From Bordetella parapertussis (lineage in GTDB: Bacteria > Pseudomonadota > Gammaproteobacteria > Burkholderiales > Burkholderiaceae_C): a stretch of 8,845 bases of DNA. Below, piece by piece: positions 1 through 6,706 of this stretch. The stretch lies in contig CALQBT020000082.1 of the NCBI GenBank assembly GCA_943328885.2, forward strand, positions 1 through 8,845. Direction: 5' to 3'. Within the stretch, counting starts at the first letter, position 1. The number at the start of each line of letters is the position of its first letter. Below the pieces are notes generated by a model. That model was not told where the DNA came from. It did not search any database and saw only the letters and a list, made by a program, of their open reading frames with translations. The position numbers and the translations under genes were made by a program.

Positions 1-770
1 GCAGTCCGCAGCGCGGCGCCGCGCGCGGCGATCGACTCCTCGCTGGCCGCGGCCAGCACGATCAGGTCGTGCCCCATGTACGAGCTGGCGTGGTTCAGCG
101 CGGTCGCGATGGCGTTGACCGACTCCTTGCTCATGCGAACCACCGCAGAGGGCATCGCCAAGGTCTGCTCGGCCAGCAACTGGGCCCGCGCCAGCGCCTG
201 ACCGGGATCGGCCACATAGTCGATCAGCCCGATCGCCAGCGCTTCGGCGGCGCCAAAGCGCTCGCACAGCACCGTCAGCCGCTTGGCCCTGGCCGGGCCG
301 ACCAGGTTGACCAGGCGCGGGATCGCACCCCAGGTCAACGGAATCCCGAGCGCGATCTCGGGCAGCGAGACAAACGCATCGGAGGCGACCACGCGCCAGT
401 CGCAGGCCAGCGACAGCGCCAAACCGCCGCCCACGGCGTAGCCCTCGATCGAGGCGATCGTCATCTGCGGCATCGCTTCCCAGGCAGCGCACAGCTTGTA
501 GCCGATCGCCGCCATCTCGCGCCGCTCGACCAGCGACTTCGTGACCGCGGTCCAGGGCTGAGGGTCTCGCAGATCGGCGCCGGCAGAAAAACAGGTGCTA
601 CCACCGGTCAGGATCACGACATCGATGTCGCTGCGCTCGCTCATCGAGCGCGCCTGGTCCAGCAATTCGGTCATCAGCGCGCGCGACATCGCGTTGCGCG
701 CCGCAGGCCGGTCCAGCGTGATGATGGCGAGCCGGCCTTCGATGGCCAGGCGCAGGTATTGAGGGTTCAT
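1..770 (-). CDS. Enoyl-CoA hydratase/isomerase (crotonase) family protein, 3' end missing
   Basis: I translated the minus strand from the ATG at 770-768; the frame stays open for 256 codons and leaves the window, so only a few C-terminal residues are likely missing (the family is usually near 260 aa). Crotonase-fold signs: an N-terminal strand ending LDRPAARNAMS (residues 19-29), the CoA/oxyanion segment CFSAGADL (60-67), the second oxyanion segment GYAVGGGLALSLACD (110-124), and SLPEIALGIP (135-144). By alignment from memory with rat mitochondrial enoyl-CoA hydratase, the Glu164 equivalent is kept (E138), but the Glu144 equivalent in GGGxE is Ala118. The usual PGAGGTQRL segment reads LTWGAIPRL. 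The enzyme therefore acts on an acyl-CoA thioester, probably in fatty, aromatic or branched-acid breakdown, but simple hydratase activity is doubtful and an isomerase or other crotonase reaction is possible. It is divergent from rlmB. Its ribosome-binding site is weak (GGGACGAG upstream). Family confident, substrate unknown. Confidence 0.88.
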   Translation of the reverse strand, partial: MNPQYLRLAIEGRLAIITLDRPAARNAMSRALMTELLDQARSMSERSDIDVVILTGGSTCFSAGADLRDPQPWTAVTKSLVERREMAAIGYKLCAAWEAMPQMTIASIEGYAVGGGLALSLACDWRVVASDAFVSLPEIALGIPLTWGAIPRLVNLVGPARAKRLTVLCERFGAAEALAIGLIDYVADPGQALARAQLLAEQTLAMPSAVVRMSKESVNAIATALNHASSYMGHDLIVLAAASEESIAARGAALRT

Positions 771-782
771 GGCTGTGCTCGT

Positions 783-835
783 CCCGTTGACACGGGGGTC
801 AGTCGTCCGCGCACCCGGCGGGCCGGCACCGGCCC
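783..835. repeat. Two inverted repeats between the divergent crotonase and rlmB genes
   Basis: The 102-base divergent gap holds two perfect inverted repeats. CCCGTTGACACGGG (783-796) has 5-base arms around TGAC. GGGCCGGCACCGGCCC (820-835) has 7-base arms around CA. Either could be an operator or an RNA hairpin; as RNA the second would fold with a 6-bp stem and four-base loop. They lie in the 5' region of the crotonase transcript and upstream of rlmB, so they may serve either gene. TTGACA at 787-792 has no matching -10 at a normal distance on the plus strand. The repeats are seen directly; a regulatory role is a guess. Confidence 0.4.
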
Positions 836-872
836 TGGATGGGACGGTCGGCATTGAGGCTACCATGGCCCA

Positions 873-1628
873 ATGAGCAACAAGATCCTGTTCGGCTTTC
901 ACGCCGTCACCGTGCGGCTGAAGACAGCGCCCGATTCCATCGTCGAGATCCATGTCGACGGCTCGCGCCGAGATGCCCGGATGCGCCAGTTCGTCGAGCG
1001 CGCACAGGCCGCCGGCGCCAAGCTGGTCGACAGCGACGACGACCGGCTGATCCGTCTGGCCGGCAGTCCGCGCCACCAGGGGGTGGTCGCGCGGGTGACG
1101 GCGCTGGTCCAGCTGCATTCGATCGACGATGTGCTCGACCAAGTCAGCGGCCCGCCGCTGGTGTTGGTGCTAGACGGCGTGACCGATCCGCACAACCTGG
1201 GCGCCTGCCTGCGGGTGGCCGACGGCGCTGGCGCCCACGCGGTGATCGCGCCCAAAGACCATGCGGTGGGTCTGAATGCCACCGTGGCCAAGGTCGCCAG
1301 CGGCGCGGCGGAGACCGTGCCCTACCTGATGGTGACCAATCTGGCACGCACCCTCAACGAGTTGAAGGAGCGTGACATCCAGGTCATCGGTACCGCTGAG
1401 GACGCCGAACTGTCGATCTACGACGTCGACTTCACCGGCCCGGTGGCGTTGGTGCTGGGCGCCGAGGGCGCGGGCTTGCGCGCGCTGACGCGCAAGACCT
1501 GTGACCTGCTGGTGCGCATCCCGATGGCCGGGGCGGTGGAGAGCCTCAACGTCTCGGTGGCTTCAGGCGTGTGCCTGTACGAGGCGCTGCGCCAGCGCCG
1601 GCCGGCCCCTTCGGCCCCTTCGGCCTGA
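873..1628 (+). CDS. rlmB: 23S rRNA (guanosine-2'-O-)-methyltransferase RlmB, TrmH/SpoU family
   Basis: This 251-aa protein should methylate the 2'-O of a conserved guanosine (G2251 in E. coli numbering) in 23S rRNA, using S-adenosylmethionine in the cytoplasm. The N-terminal part (about 1-90) is the small L30e-like substrate-binding domain, beginning LFGFHAV and ending RHQGVVARV (67-75). The SPOUT catalytic domain carries all three motifs: [14 protein letters not shown] (101-114, with N108), LGAEGAGLR (195-203, with E198) and [17 protein letters not shown] (216-232). Length fits E. coli RlmB (about 243 aa) apart from a short Pro/Ala/Ser tail written by a 9-base repeat. The ATG at 873 is chosen because family homology begins there; GAGG at 856-859 is 13 bases away, which is long for a Shine-Dalgarno. 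In many proteobacteria rlmB follows rnr (ribonuclease R); here the upstream neighbour is a divergent crotonase gene. Confidence 0.95.
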   Translation: MSNKILFGFHAVTVRLKTAPDSIVEIHVDGSRRDARMRQFVERAQAAGAKLVDSDDDRLIRLAGSPRHQGVVARVTALVQLHSIDDVLDQVSGPPLVLVLDGVTDPHNLGACLRVADGAGAHAVIAPKDHAVGLNATVAKVASGAAETVPYLMVTNLARTLNELKERDIQVIGTAEDAELSIYDVDFTGPVALVLGAEGAGLRALTRKTCDLLVRIPMAGAVESLNVSVASGVCLYEALRQRRPAPSAPSA

Positions 1629-1652
1629 TCTGCCTGATCTGCCTGATCTGCC
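1608..1652 (+). repeat. 9-base tandem repeats spanning the rlmB stop codon
   Basis: Two perfect copies of CCTTCGGCC (1608-1625) are followed directly by three perfect copies of TGATCTGCC (1626-1652). The two units agree at 5 of 9 positions and may be diverged versions of one minisatellite. The first TGA of the second set is the rlmB stop, and because the unit is a multiple of three, TGA recurs in frame at 1635 and 1644. The first set encodes the PSAPSA end of RlmB, so gain or loss of units would change the protein tail in three-residue steps. Confidence 0.8.
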
Positions 1653-1695
1653 CGCTCGGCTGACGACACTCGACCGCTTGCCAAGGAGCGCTGCC

Positions 1696-2337
1696 ATGCC
1701 CGTGATCGCCCTCTTGCACCCGCTGGTGCGCCACAAGATCGGTCTGCTGCGCGAGGACAAGATCTCGACGAAGAAATTTCGCGAGCTCACGCAAGAACTG
1801 GCGCGGCTGCTGGCCTACGAGGCGACGGCCGACTTCCCGCTGGAAAAGACCACCATTGCCTGCTGGAGCGGCCCGGTCGAGATCGACCAGATTGCCGGCC
1901 GCAAGGTCACGATCGTGCCGATCCTGCGCGCCGGGCTTGGCATGCTCGAAGGCGTTCTCGACATGGTGCCCAACGCCAAGATCAGCGTCGTCGGTCTGGC
2001 ACGCGACCACGAGACGCTGCAACCGATGCACTACTTCGAGAAGTTCGTCGGCCACCTGAGCGAGCGCACCGCGATCATCGTCGACCCGATGCTCGCCACC
2101 GCAGGGTCAATGATCGCCACCGTCGACCTGCTCAAGGCACGCGGCTGCCGCGACATCCGCGCGCTGGTGCTGGTGGCCGCGCCCGAGGGCATCGCCGCAC
2201 TCGGCAAAGCCCATCCGGACGTACGCTGCTGGACGGCAGCGATCGACAGCCACTTGAACGAGGTCGGCTACATCATCCCCGGCCTGGGCGATGCTGGCGA
2301 CAAGATTTTCGGCACCCAGGACGACGACACGCTGTGA
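1696..2337 (+). CDS. upp: Uracil phosphoribosyltransferase
   Basis: This 213-aa enzyme makes UMP from uracil and PRPP in the cytoplasm, the single step of uracil salvage. Visible motifs: [10 protein letters not shown] (74-83), the PRPP-binding loop DPMLATAGS (130-138; the family more often has ATGGS), and the uracil-binding [17 protein letters not shown] (191-207). Length agrees with the family (about 208-210 aa). The same frame is open from 1501, but that part lies inside rlmB and has no Upp similarity; the ATG at 1696 has a strong AAGGAG (1683-1688) seven bases upstream, which settles the start. The gap to rlmB is 67 bases and contains the tandem repeat; the MFS gene starts 28 bases after the stop. 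No promoter of its own was recognised, so read-through from rlmB is possible. Confidence 0.96.
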   Translation: MPVIALLHPLVRHKIGLLREDKISTKKFRELTQELARLLAYEATADFPLEKTTIACWSGPVEIDQIAGRKVTIVPILRAGLGMLEGVLDMVPNAKISVVGLARDHETLQPMHYFEKFVGHLSERTAIIVDPMLATAGSMIATVDLLKARGCRDIRALVLVAAPEGIAALGKAHPDVRCWTAAIDSHLNEVGYIIPGLGDAGDKIFGTQDDDTL

Positions 2338-2365
2338 GGCGGGCACGCTGCCGTCCGAGGCCCCG

Positions 2366-3547
2366 GTGAGCGCAGCGCGGCGCAGCCTGGTTGCGCTGTT
2401 CGCCGCCACCTTCGCGCAGCTGACCGGTCTTTTCCTGTTCGGCCCTTGGCTGCTGTTCACGCTCAAGGACCAGGGTCTGGGCACGGCGGCGGTCGGCGCC
2501 TTTGGTGCACTGCAGTGGGCTGGCTTGCTGGTGGCCACGCCTTTTGCGTCGAGCTGGGTCCAGCGGCTGGGTCCGCGCCGGGCGCTGCTGGTCAGCGGAT
2601 TGATCCCGTTGATCGCACTGTCAGCGATGGTGATGACGACCAGCCTGACGGTCTGGGCGCTGCTGTACTTCATCGCGGGCATGGCTTCGACGCTGCGCTG
2701 GATCCTGGCCGAGGCCACCGTGGCCGAATTGGCGCCGGCACGGCAGCGCGGGCGGGTGATGGGTTTGTTCGCGATGATGATAGGCGTCACCTTCATGGCT
2801 GGCCCTGCGCTGCTGTCGGTCCTGCTCGCGGCGGCCTGGGATACCCGGCAGGTCGGCTGGGTGGCGGTGGCCTTGGTGGCGCTGGGCGTGTTGCTGCAGT
2901 TACCGGTGCGCCCGCCAGCCAATGCCCAAGAGGCCTCGCCGGCAGCGCGCGCCGGCTGGCGCGGCACGATGGGCGCATGGCGAGCCGCGCCGGTGGTGAT
3001 GCTGACCGGTTTTGTCGGCGGCTTTTTCGAGTCGGGCCTGGCCAGCACCTTGCCGCTGTACGGGCTGGTGACCGGGTTTTCGACCACGCTCTCGGCCTTG
3101 CTGGTCGCGGCCAGCGGTCTGGGCAGCACGCTGCTCGCGCTGGTGGCCGGCGAGCTGGCCGACCGCCTGCCTGCTGCTGCGGTGCGCCGCGCTTGCGCGT
3201 TGGCGAGCTTGCTCGCCGCGTTGGCACTGCCGATGGTGCCGCACTGGTCGCCGCTGGCCTGGGTCATCGCCTTTACCTGGGGCGGCGCAGGGGCGGCGCT
3301 GTACACGCTGGCGATGGTTGAGATCGGCCACCGCCACCAAGGCCTTGCACTGGTCAACAGCACCGCGGTGTTGGTGATGGCTTACACCGCTGGCGGCATG
3401 CTCGCGCCGGCCGCCGGCGGGTGGATGCTGCAATGGGCGCCGACGCTGGGCTTTCCGGCGCTGCTGCTGGCGGTGGCCGCGCTGGGGCTGTGGCCGACCC
3501 AGCTACCATCGACGATCGACATGAAACAAGGCGACACCGATGAATGA
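2366..3547 (+). CDS. Major facilitator superfamily transporter (YcaD-like)
   Basis: This hydrophobic inner-membrane protein (393 aa from GTG 2366) has about twelve predicted membrane segments, split by a hydrophilic central loop at 182-207. Half 1 runs about 7-181 and has a degenerate motif A-like loop QRLGPRRAL (66-74). Half 2 runs about 208-378 with the corresponding GELADRLP (262-269). The segment near TWGGAGAALYTLAMVEIG (304-321) through NSTAVLVMAYTAGGML (331-346) resembles the E. coli YcaD subgroup from memory. The substrate is unknown. The frame is also open from an ATG at 2291, but that start would overlap upp by 47 bases; GTG 2366 has GAGG at 2357-2360 five bases ahead and puts the first membrane segment right after a short basic N-terminus. 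The gene overlaps the following creatininase-like gene by 8 bases, so the two probably share a job: the transporter may move a substrate or product of that enzyme. Confidence 0.87.
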   Translation: MSAARRSLVALFAATFAQLTGLFLFGPWLLFTLKDQGLGTAAVGAFGALQWAGLLVATPFASSWVQRLGPRRALLVSGLIPLIALSAMVMTTSLTVWALLYFIAGMASTLRWILAEATVAELAPARQRGRVMGLFAMMIGVTFMAGPALLSVLLAAAWDTRQVGWVAVALVALGVLLQLPVRPPANAQEASPAARAGWRGTMGAWRAAPVVMLTGFVGGFFESGLASTLPLYGLVTGFSTTLSALLVAASGLGSTLLALVAGELADRLPAAAVRRACALASLLAALALPMVPHWSPLAWVIAFTWGGAGAALYTLAMVEIGHRHQGLALVNSTAVLVMAYTAGGMLAPAAGGWMLQWAPTLGFPALLLAVAALGLWPTQLPSTIDMKQGDTDE

Positions 3548-4370
3548 GCGCCAGATGCTGAGGGTGCGGCTGCTGGGCTGGATGGCGGGCTTGTTGCTGT
3601 CCTCGGCGGCGCTCGCAGCGCCCGGCTCGACGAGCTTGCGGATCGAAGAGCTGACCTGGACCGAGCTGAGCGATCGCATCGCCGCAGGCAGCACCACGGT
3701 GCTGGTGCCGATTGGCGGCACCGAGCAGAACGGGCCGCACATGGTGCTGGGCAAGCACAACGTGCGGGTCAATGCGCTGGCCGTGCAGATCGCCAAGACC
3801 TTGGGCAACGCGGTGGTGGCGCCGGTGCTGGCTTATGTGCCCGAAGGGTCAATCGAGCCGCCGGTGGCCCACATGCGCTTCACCGGCACGATTTCGATCC
3901 CTGAATCGGCATTCGAGGCGGTGCTCGAATCGACCGCGCGCAGCTTCAAACGCCATGGCTTTCGTGATGTGGTGTTTCTGGGTGACCACGGCGATTACCA
4001 GAAAAGCCTGGATCGGGTGGCGGCCAGGCTCACCCGGGATTGGGCCGCTCGTTCTGGCAACGCGGCTTGCCGGGTCCATTCACTCAACGACTATTACCGT
4101 GCCTCCACCGATGGTCTGGGGCAGTTGCTGCTGGCGCGTGGATTCAGCAAGGCCGAGATCGGCAGCCACGCCGGGCTGGCCGACACCTCGCTGACGCTGG
4201 CGATAGACAGCTCTTTGGTGCGCCAGGACCAACTCGCCAGGGCTGCCCAGGCGGGCAGGCAGGAAGGCGTCATCGGTGACCCGCGCCGCGCCACGGCAGC
4301 ACTGGGCCAGGCAGGCGTTGACCGCATCGTCGAGACTGCGGTGGCAGCGATCCGCGAGCGCACGCGCTAA
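3540..4370 (+). CDS. Creatininase-family protein with signal peptide and altered metal-ligand motif
   Basis: This 276-aa protein begins with a signal peptide (basic RVR at 8-10, hydrophobic 11-25, AxA cleavage after A26), so it is probably periplasmic. The rest is a creatininase/creatinine-amidohydrolase fold: VPIGGTEQNGPH (56-67), VVFLGDHGD (144-152), GSHAGLADTSL (208-218). Family members are metal-dependent amidohydrolases or, like MftE, peptidases. Against the P. putida creatininase ligands (Glu34, His36, Asp45, His120, Glu122), this protein has E62, N64, H73, H150 and D152: His36 becomes Asn and the bridging Asp45 becomes His. The usual HAGExE region reads HAGLAD. I believe a subfamily with TEQNGPHMxLGKHN occurs in other proteobacteria, so this looks like a coherent variant and not decay. 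AAGG (3528-3531) lies eight bases before the ATG, inside the MFS gene, implying translational coupling. Substrate and reaction are unknown; creatinine hydrolysis should not be assumed. Confidence 0.88.
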   Translation: MNERQMLRVRLLGWMAGLLLSSAALAAPGSTSLRIEELTWTELSDRIAAGSTTVLVPIGGTEQNGPHMVLGKHNVRVNALAVQIAKTLGNAVVAPVLAYVPEGSIEPPVAHMRFTGTISIPESAFEAVLESTARSFKRHGFRDVVFLGDHGDYQKSLDRVAARLTRDWAARSGNAACRVHSLNDYYRASTDGLGQLLLARGFSKAEIGSHAGLADTSLTLAIDSSLVRQDQLARAAQAGRQEGVIGDPRRATAALGQAGVDRIVETAVAAIRERTR

Positions 4371-4430
4371 CTGGCCAGGCACAGCCCCGTCTTCAACGGA
4401 CGCGCTTCCACATTAACCCCTTGCTGGCTT

Positions 4431-4446
4431 GCGGGCGCCCGTCCGC
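4431..4446 (+). terminator. Hairpin between the creatininase-like and propeller genes (possible weak terminator)
   Basis: GCGGGC (4431-4436), loop GCCC and GTCCGC (4441-4446) form a six-pair stem with one G-U pair, extendable by T4430-A4447. It sits in the 133-base gap after the creatininase-like stop. Only TTT (4456-4458) follows within a dozen bases, so it lacks the U-tract of a strong intrinsic terminator. It may be a weak terminator or simply a GC-rich fold. Confidence 0.3.
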
Positions 4447-4461
4447 AGACCGCGAGTTTCC

Positions 4462-4467
4462 TAGAAT
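4462..4467 (+). promoter_or_regulatory. Possible -10 element ahead of the propeller gene
   Basis: TAGAAT at 4462-4467 matches TATAAT at five of six positions and lies 37-42 bases before the ATG at 4504, in the longest gap of this block. No convincing TTGACA-like -35 lies 16-18 bases upstream (CCGTCC there), so any promoter would need an activator or another sigma factor. Offered only because a new transcription unit could start here. Confidence 0.22.
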
Positions 4468-4503
4468 GCAGCATTGGGTACGAATCGAGTAAAAAGCGTG
4501 AAG

Positions 4504-5784
4504 ATGGATTCCAACTTGAAAAATAAAATTAGCAGGCTCTTGCTGACTGCCTCAGCAGCGTGGGTGGCCCTGCCCGCCCTGACCGCCGGTCCGACATCGG
4601 TGGCGACCGACGCGAGCGCGGTGGTCACCGTTGCGGGCATGCCGGCCGTGGTCGACGCCCGCAACCTCTACAGCGAGACCTCAGCCACCAGGGTCAGCAC
4701 CCGGATCAGCGACGACCTCAAGCGCATTTACGTGCCCAACCTACGGTCCAACGACGTTTCAGTGATCGACCCCGACACGCTCAAGGTGATCGACCGCTTC
4801 AAAGTCGGGATCAGCCCGCAGCACATCGTGCCGTCCTGGGATCTGCGCACGCTGTGGGTGACGAACAATGCCGAGGGCCGCACCGACGGCAGCCTGACCC
4901 CGATCGATCCCCGCACTGGCAAACCAGGCAAGGCCATACCGGTCGACGACCCTTACAACATGTATTTCACGCCTGACGGCAAGTCGGCGATCGTCGTCGC
5001 CGAGGCGCGCAAGCGGCTGGACTTTCGCGACCCGCAGACGATGGCTGCGCAGTACTCGATCGACACGCCGGGTTGCCCCGGCATCAACCACGCCGACTTC
5101 TCGATTGACGGCCGCTTCGCGATCTTCACCTGCGAGTTCTCGGGCACCATCGTCAAGATCGACCTGGTCAACCGCAAGGTGCTGGACTATCTGAAGCTGA
5201 AAATGCCGGCCACGCGATTCAAGGAAACCGCTGCGCCCAGGGCTGCTGCAGGCAAGGTCTGGGAGCCCGGTGAGACCGAGGTCTGTACTGTGAAGAAAGG
5301 CATGCCGCAGGACATCCGCAGCAGCCCCGACGGCAAGCGCTTCTACATCGCCGACATGCATGCCGACGGTGTTCACATCGTCGAAGGCGAGTCCTTCACC
5401 CAGGTCGGTTTCATCACCACCGGGATCGGCGCCCACGGCCTGTACCCCAGCCGCGACGGCCGACGCCTGTACGTCGCCAACCGTGGTTCGCACAAGATCC
5501 ATGGCCCGCGCCTGGGCAATGGCGGCGTGTCGGTGATCGACTTTGCGACCGAGAAGGTCGTCGCGCGCTGGCCGGTGCCGGGCGGCGGCAGCCCTGACAT
5601 GGGCAATGTCAGCGCTGACGGCAAGTGGCTCTGGCTGGCGGCTCGCTTCGACCATGTGATCTACCGATTCGACACCAGCAGCGGCGACGTGGTCCAGATC
5701 AAGGTCGGCACCGAGCCGCATGGTTTGGCGGTCTGGCCGCAGCCGGGCCGCTACTCGCTCGGCCATACCGGCAATCTGCGCTGA
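4504..5784 (+). CDS. Secreted YVTN/YncE-like beta-propeller protein
   Basis: The 426-aa product has a signal peptide (K6, K8, R11, hydrophobic 12-28, likely cleavage near A28), so it is exported to the periplasm. Seven YVTN-type repeats follow, recognisable by the turn before each SPDG-like corner: 105-114, 150-159, 194-203, 268-277, 310-319, 364-373 and 405-414. The strands include RIYVPN (74-79), LWVTNN (117-122), FYIADM (280-285), LYVANRG (322-328) and GVSVIDFATEKVV (341-353). A stretch at 232-266 with C261 lies between blades 3 and 4. The C-terminus ends WPQPGRYSLGHTGNLR, which I recall as common in this subgroup. Propellers of this type bind ligands or partner proteins; no catalytic residue can be named. 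TTG 4474 and GTG 4498 are in-frame alternative starts; ATG 4504 is preferred because it gives a normal signal peptide, though no good Shine-Dalgarno precedes any of them. Confidence 0.85.
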   Translation: MDSNLKNKISRLLLTASAAWVALPALTAGPTSVATDASAVVTVAGMPAVVDARNLYSETSATRVSTRISDDLKRIYVPNLRSNDVSVIDPDTLKVIDRFKVGISPQHIVPSWDLRTLWVTNNAEGRTDGSLTPIDPRTGKPGKAIPVDDPYNMYFTPDGKSAIVVAEARKRLDFRDPQTMAAQYSIDTPGCPGINHADFSIDGRFAIFTCEFSGTIVKIDLVNRKVLDYLKLKMPATRFKETAAPRAAAGKVWEPGETEVCTVKKGMPQDIRSSPDGKRFYIADMHADGVHIVEGESFTQVGFITTGIGAHGLYPSRDGRRLYVANRGSHKIHGPRLGNGGVSVIDFATEKVVARWPVPGGGSPDMGNVSADGKWLWLAARFDHVIYRFDTSSGDVVQIKVGTEPHGLAVWPQPGRYSLGHTGNLR

Positions 5785-5807
5785 TGACCGGTGCCGACGC
5801 GCCATGA
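5784..5807 (+). other. Seven-codon minicistron bridging the propeller and EI24 genes
   Basis: ATG at 5784 overlaps the propeller stop (TGATG) and reads MTGADAP, then stops with TGA 5805-5807, which overlaps the EI24 start codon (ATGA, 5804-5807). Ribosomes ending the propeller gene could restart here and be delivered onto the EI24 start, which has no clear Shine-Dalgarno of its own. Seen directly as sequence; translation is a guess and chance is possible. Confidence 0.25.
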
Positions 5808-6682
5808 AGCTCCTGTTGGGCTCGTTCTGGCGCGCTGCGGCCTATTGCCTGCACCCCAAGCTGGTCTTGCTGTCGCTGCTGCCGCTGCTGATCGGCGTGG
5901 CGCTGGCCTTGGGGCTGGGCTGGCTGTACTGGGAGGCTGCGGTGGCCTCGGTGCGCGCCACACTGGAGAACTGGCAACTGGTCGACGCCGCGCTGAAATG
6001 GGTCGAGGCCTTGGCCGGGGGCTCGTTCCGCACGGTGCTGGCACCGCTGATCGTCGTCGGCCTGGCTGCGCCATTGATCGCCGTGCTGGCGGTGTTGCTG
6101 GTGGCCTGGCTGATGACGCCGGCCATCGTCAAGCTGGTGGCCTCACGGCGCTTCGCGCAGCTCGAACGCAAGCATGGCGCGGGCATGGTCGGCAGCTTGT
6201 TCACCACGCTGGGCTGCACGGTGCTGGCCTTGTTGGCCTTGCTGGTCAGCCTGCCGCTGTGGTTCATTCCACCGCTGGTGCTGGTGCTGCCGCCGCTGAT
6301 CTGGGGCTGGCTCAACTACCGGGTGATGAGCTTCGATGTGCTGGCTGACCACGCCAGTGCGGATGAGCGCCGCACGCTGATGCGAGAGCACCGCCTGCCC
6401 TTGCTGGGCATCGGCGTGTTCTCCGGCCTGCTCGGCGCCGCACCTTCGCTGCTGTGGGCCGCCGGCGCGTTGACGCTGGTGTTCGCGCCGCTGCTGGTCG
6501 TCGTGTCGGTGTGGCTGTACACCTTGGTGTTCGGCTTCTCGGCGCTGTGGTTCACCCACTCCGGCCTGTCTGCTTTGGCGGCGCTTCGCAGCCAGCCCGC
6601 CGCCAAGCCCTACAGCCCCGGCGAGGTGATCGAACTCGCCGCAACTGACACTCTGCCGGTGCTGCCGCCGCCAAGACCTTGA
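5804..6682 (+). CDS. EI24-domain integral membrane protein
   Basis: This 292-aa protein starts MKLLLGSFWRAAAYCLHP, typical of the bacterial EI24/CysZ-like family, and has hydrophobic segments at about 19-43, 76-106, 134-166, 198-222 and 224-252. The family-typical block PPLIWGWLNYRVMSFDVLADHAS (163-185) is followed by a conserved acidic/basic stretch, DERRTLMREHRLP (187-199). It is an inner-membrane protein; E. coli CysZ carries sulfate, but most EI24 proteins outside the cys genes have no proven role and there is no cys gene here, so I do not assign transport. The frame is open upstream to 5720 inside the propeller gene; ATG 5804 is chosen because the family N-terminus starts there and the upstream residues are polar and unrelated. 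The start is 19 bases after the propeller stop and the next gene begins 24 bases after this stop. Confidence 0.88.
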   Translation: MKLLLGSFWRAAAYCLHPKLVLLSLLPLLIGVALALGLGWLYWEAAVASVRATLENWQLVDAALKWVEALAGGSFRTVLAPLIVVGLAAPLIAVLAVLLVAWLMTPAIVKLVASRRFAQLERKHGAGMVGSLFTTLGCTVLALLALLVSLPLWFIPPLVLVLPPLIWGWLNYRVMSFDVLADHASADERRTLMREHRLPLLGIGVFSGLLGAAPSLLWAAGALTLVFAPLLVVVSVWLYTLVFGFSALWFTHSGLSALAALRSQPAAKPYSPGEVIELAATDTLPVLPPPRP

Positions 6683-6706
6683 ACCCCCAACCCCGGCTCT
6701 GACACC

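Noticed and set aside
787..815. TTGACA at 787 as the -35 of an rlmB promoter
   Set aside because: No -10-like sequence lies 16-18 bases downstream; it is better explained as the centre of an inverted repeat.
69..857. Plus-strand open frame opposite the crotonase gene
   Set aside because: The minus strand encodes a clear crotonase-fold protein; this frame is low-complexity Arg/Gln/Gly-rich.
861..866. TACCAT ahead of rlmB as a -10 element
   Set aside because: No -35 at the right distance, and a start there would leave essentially no leader.
2291..2365. ATG at 2291 as the MFS start
   Set aside because: It would overlap upp by 47 bases and adds a polar stretch with no transporter similarity; the GTG at 2366 has a spaced GAGG.
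2107..3363. Long minus-strand open frame (418 codons) opposite upp and the MFS gene
   Set aside because: Its translation is rich in Ala, Ser, Arg and Pro with no recognisable domain, and the opposite strand carries clear MFS and Upp proteins; it is a high-GC shadow frame.
4759..5805. Minus-strand open frame (348 codons) opposite the propeller gene
   Set aside because: No domain, composition typical of an antisense shadow, and the plus strand encodes clear YVTN repeats with a signal peptide.
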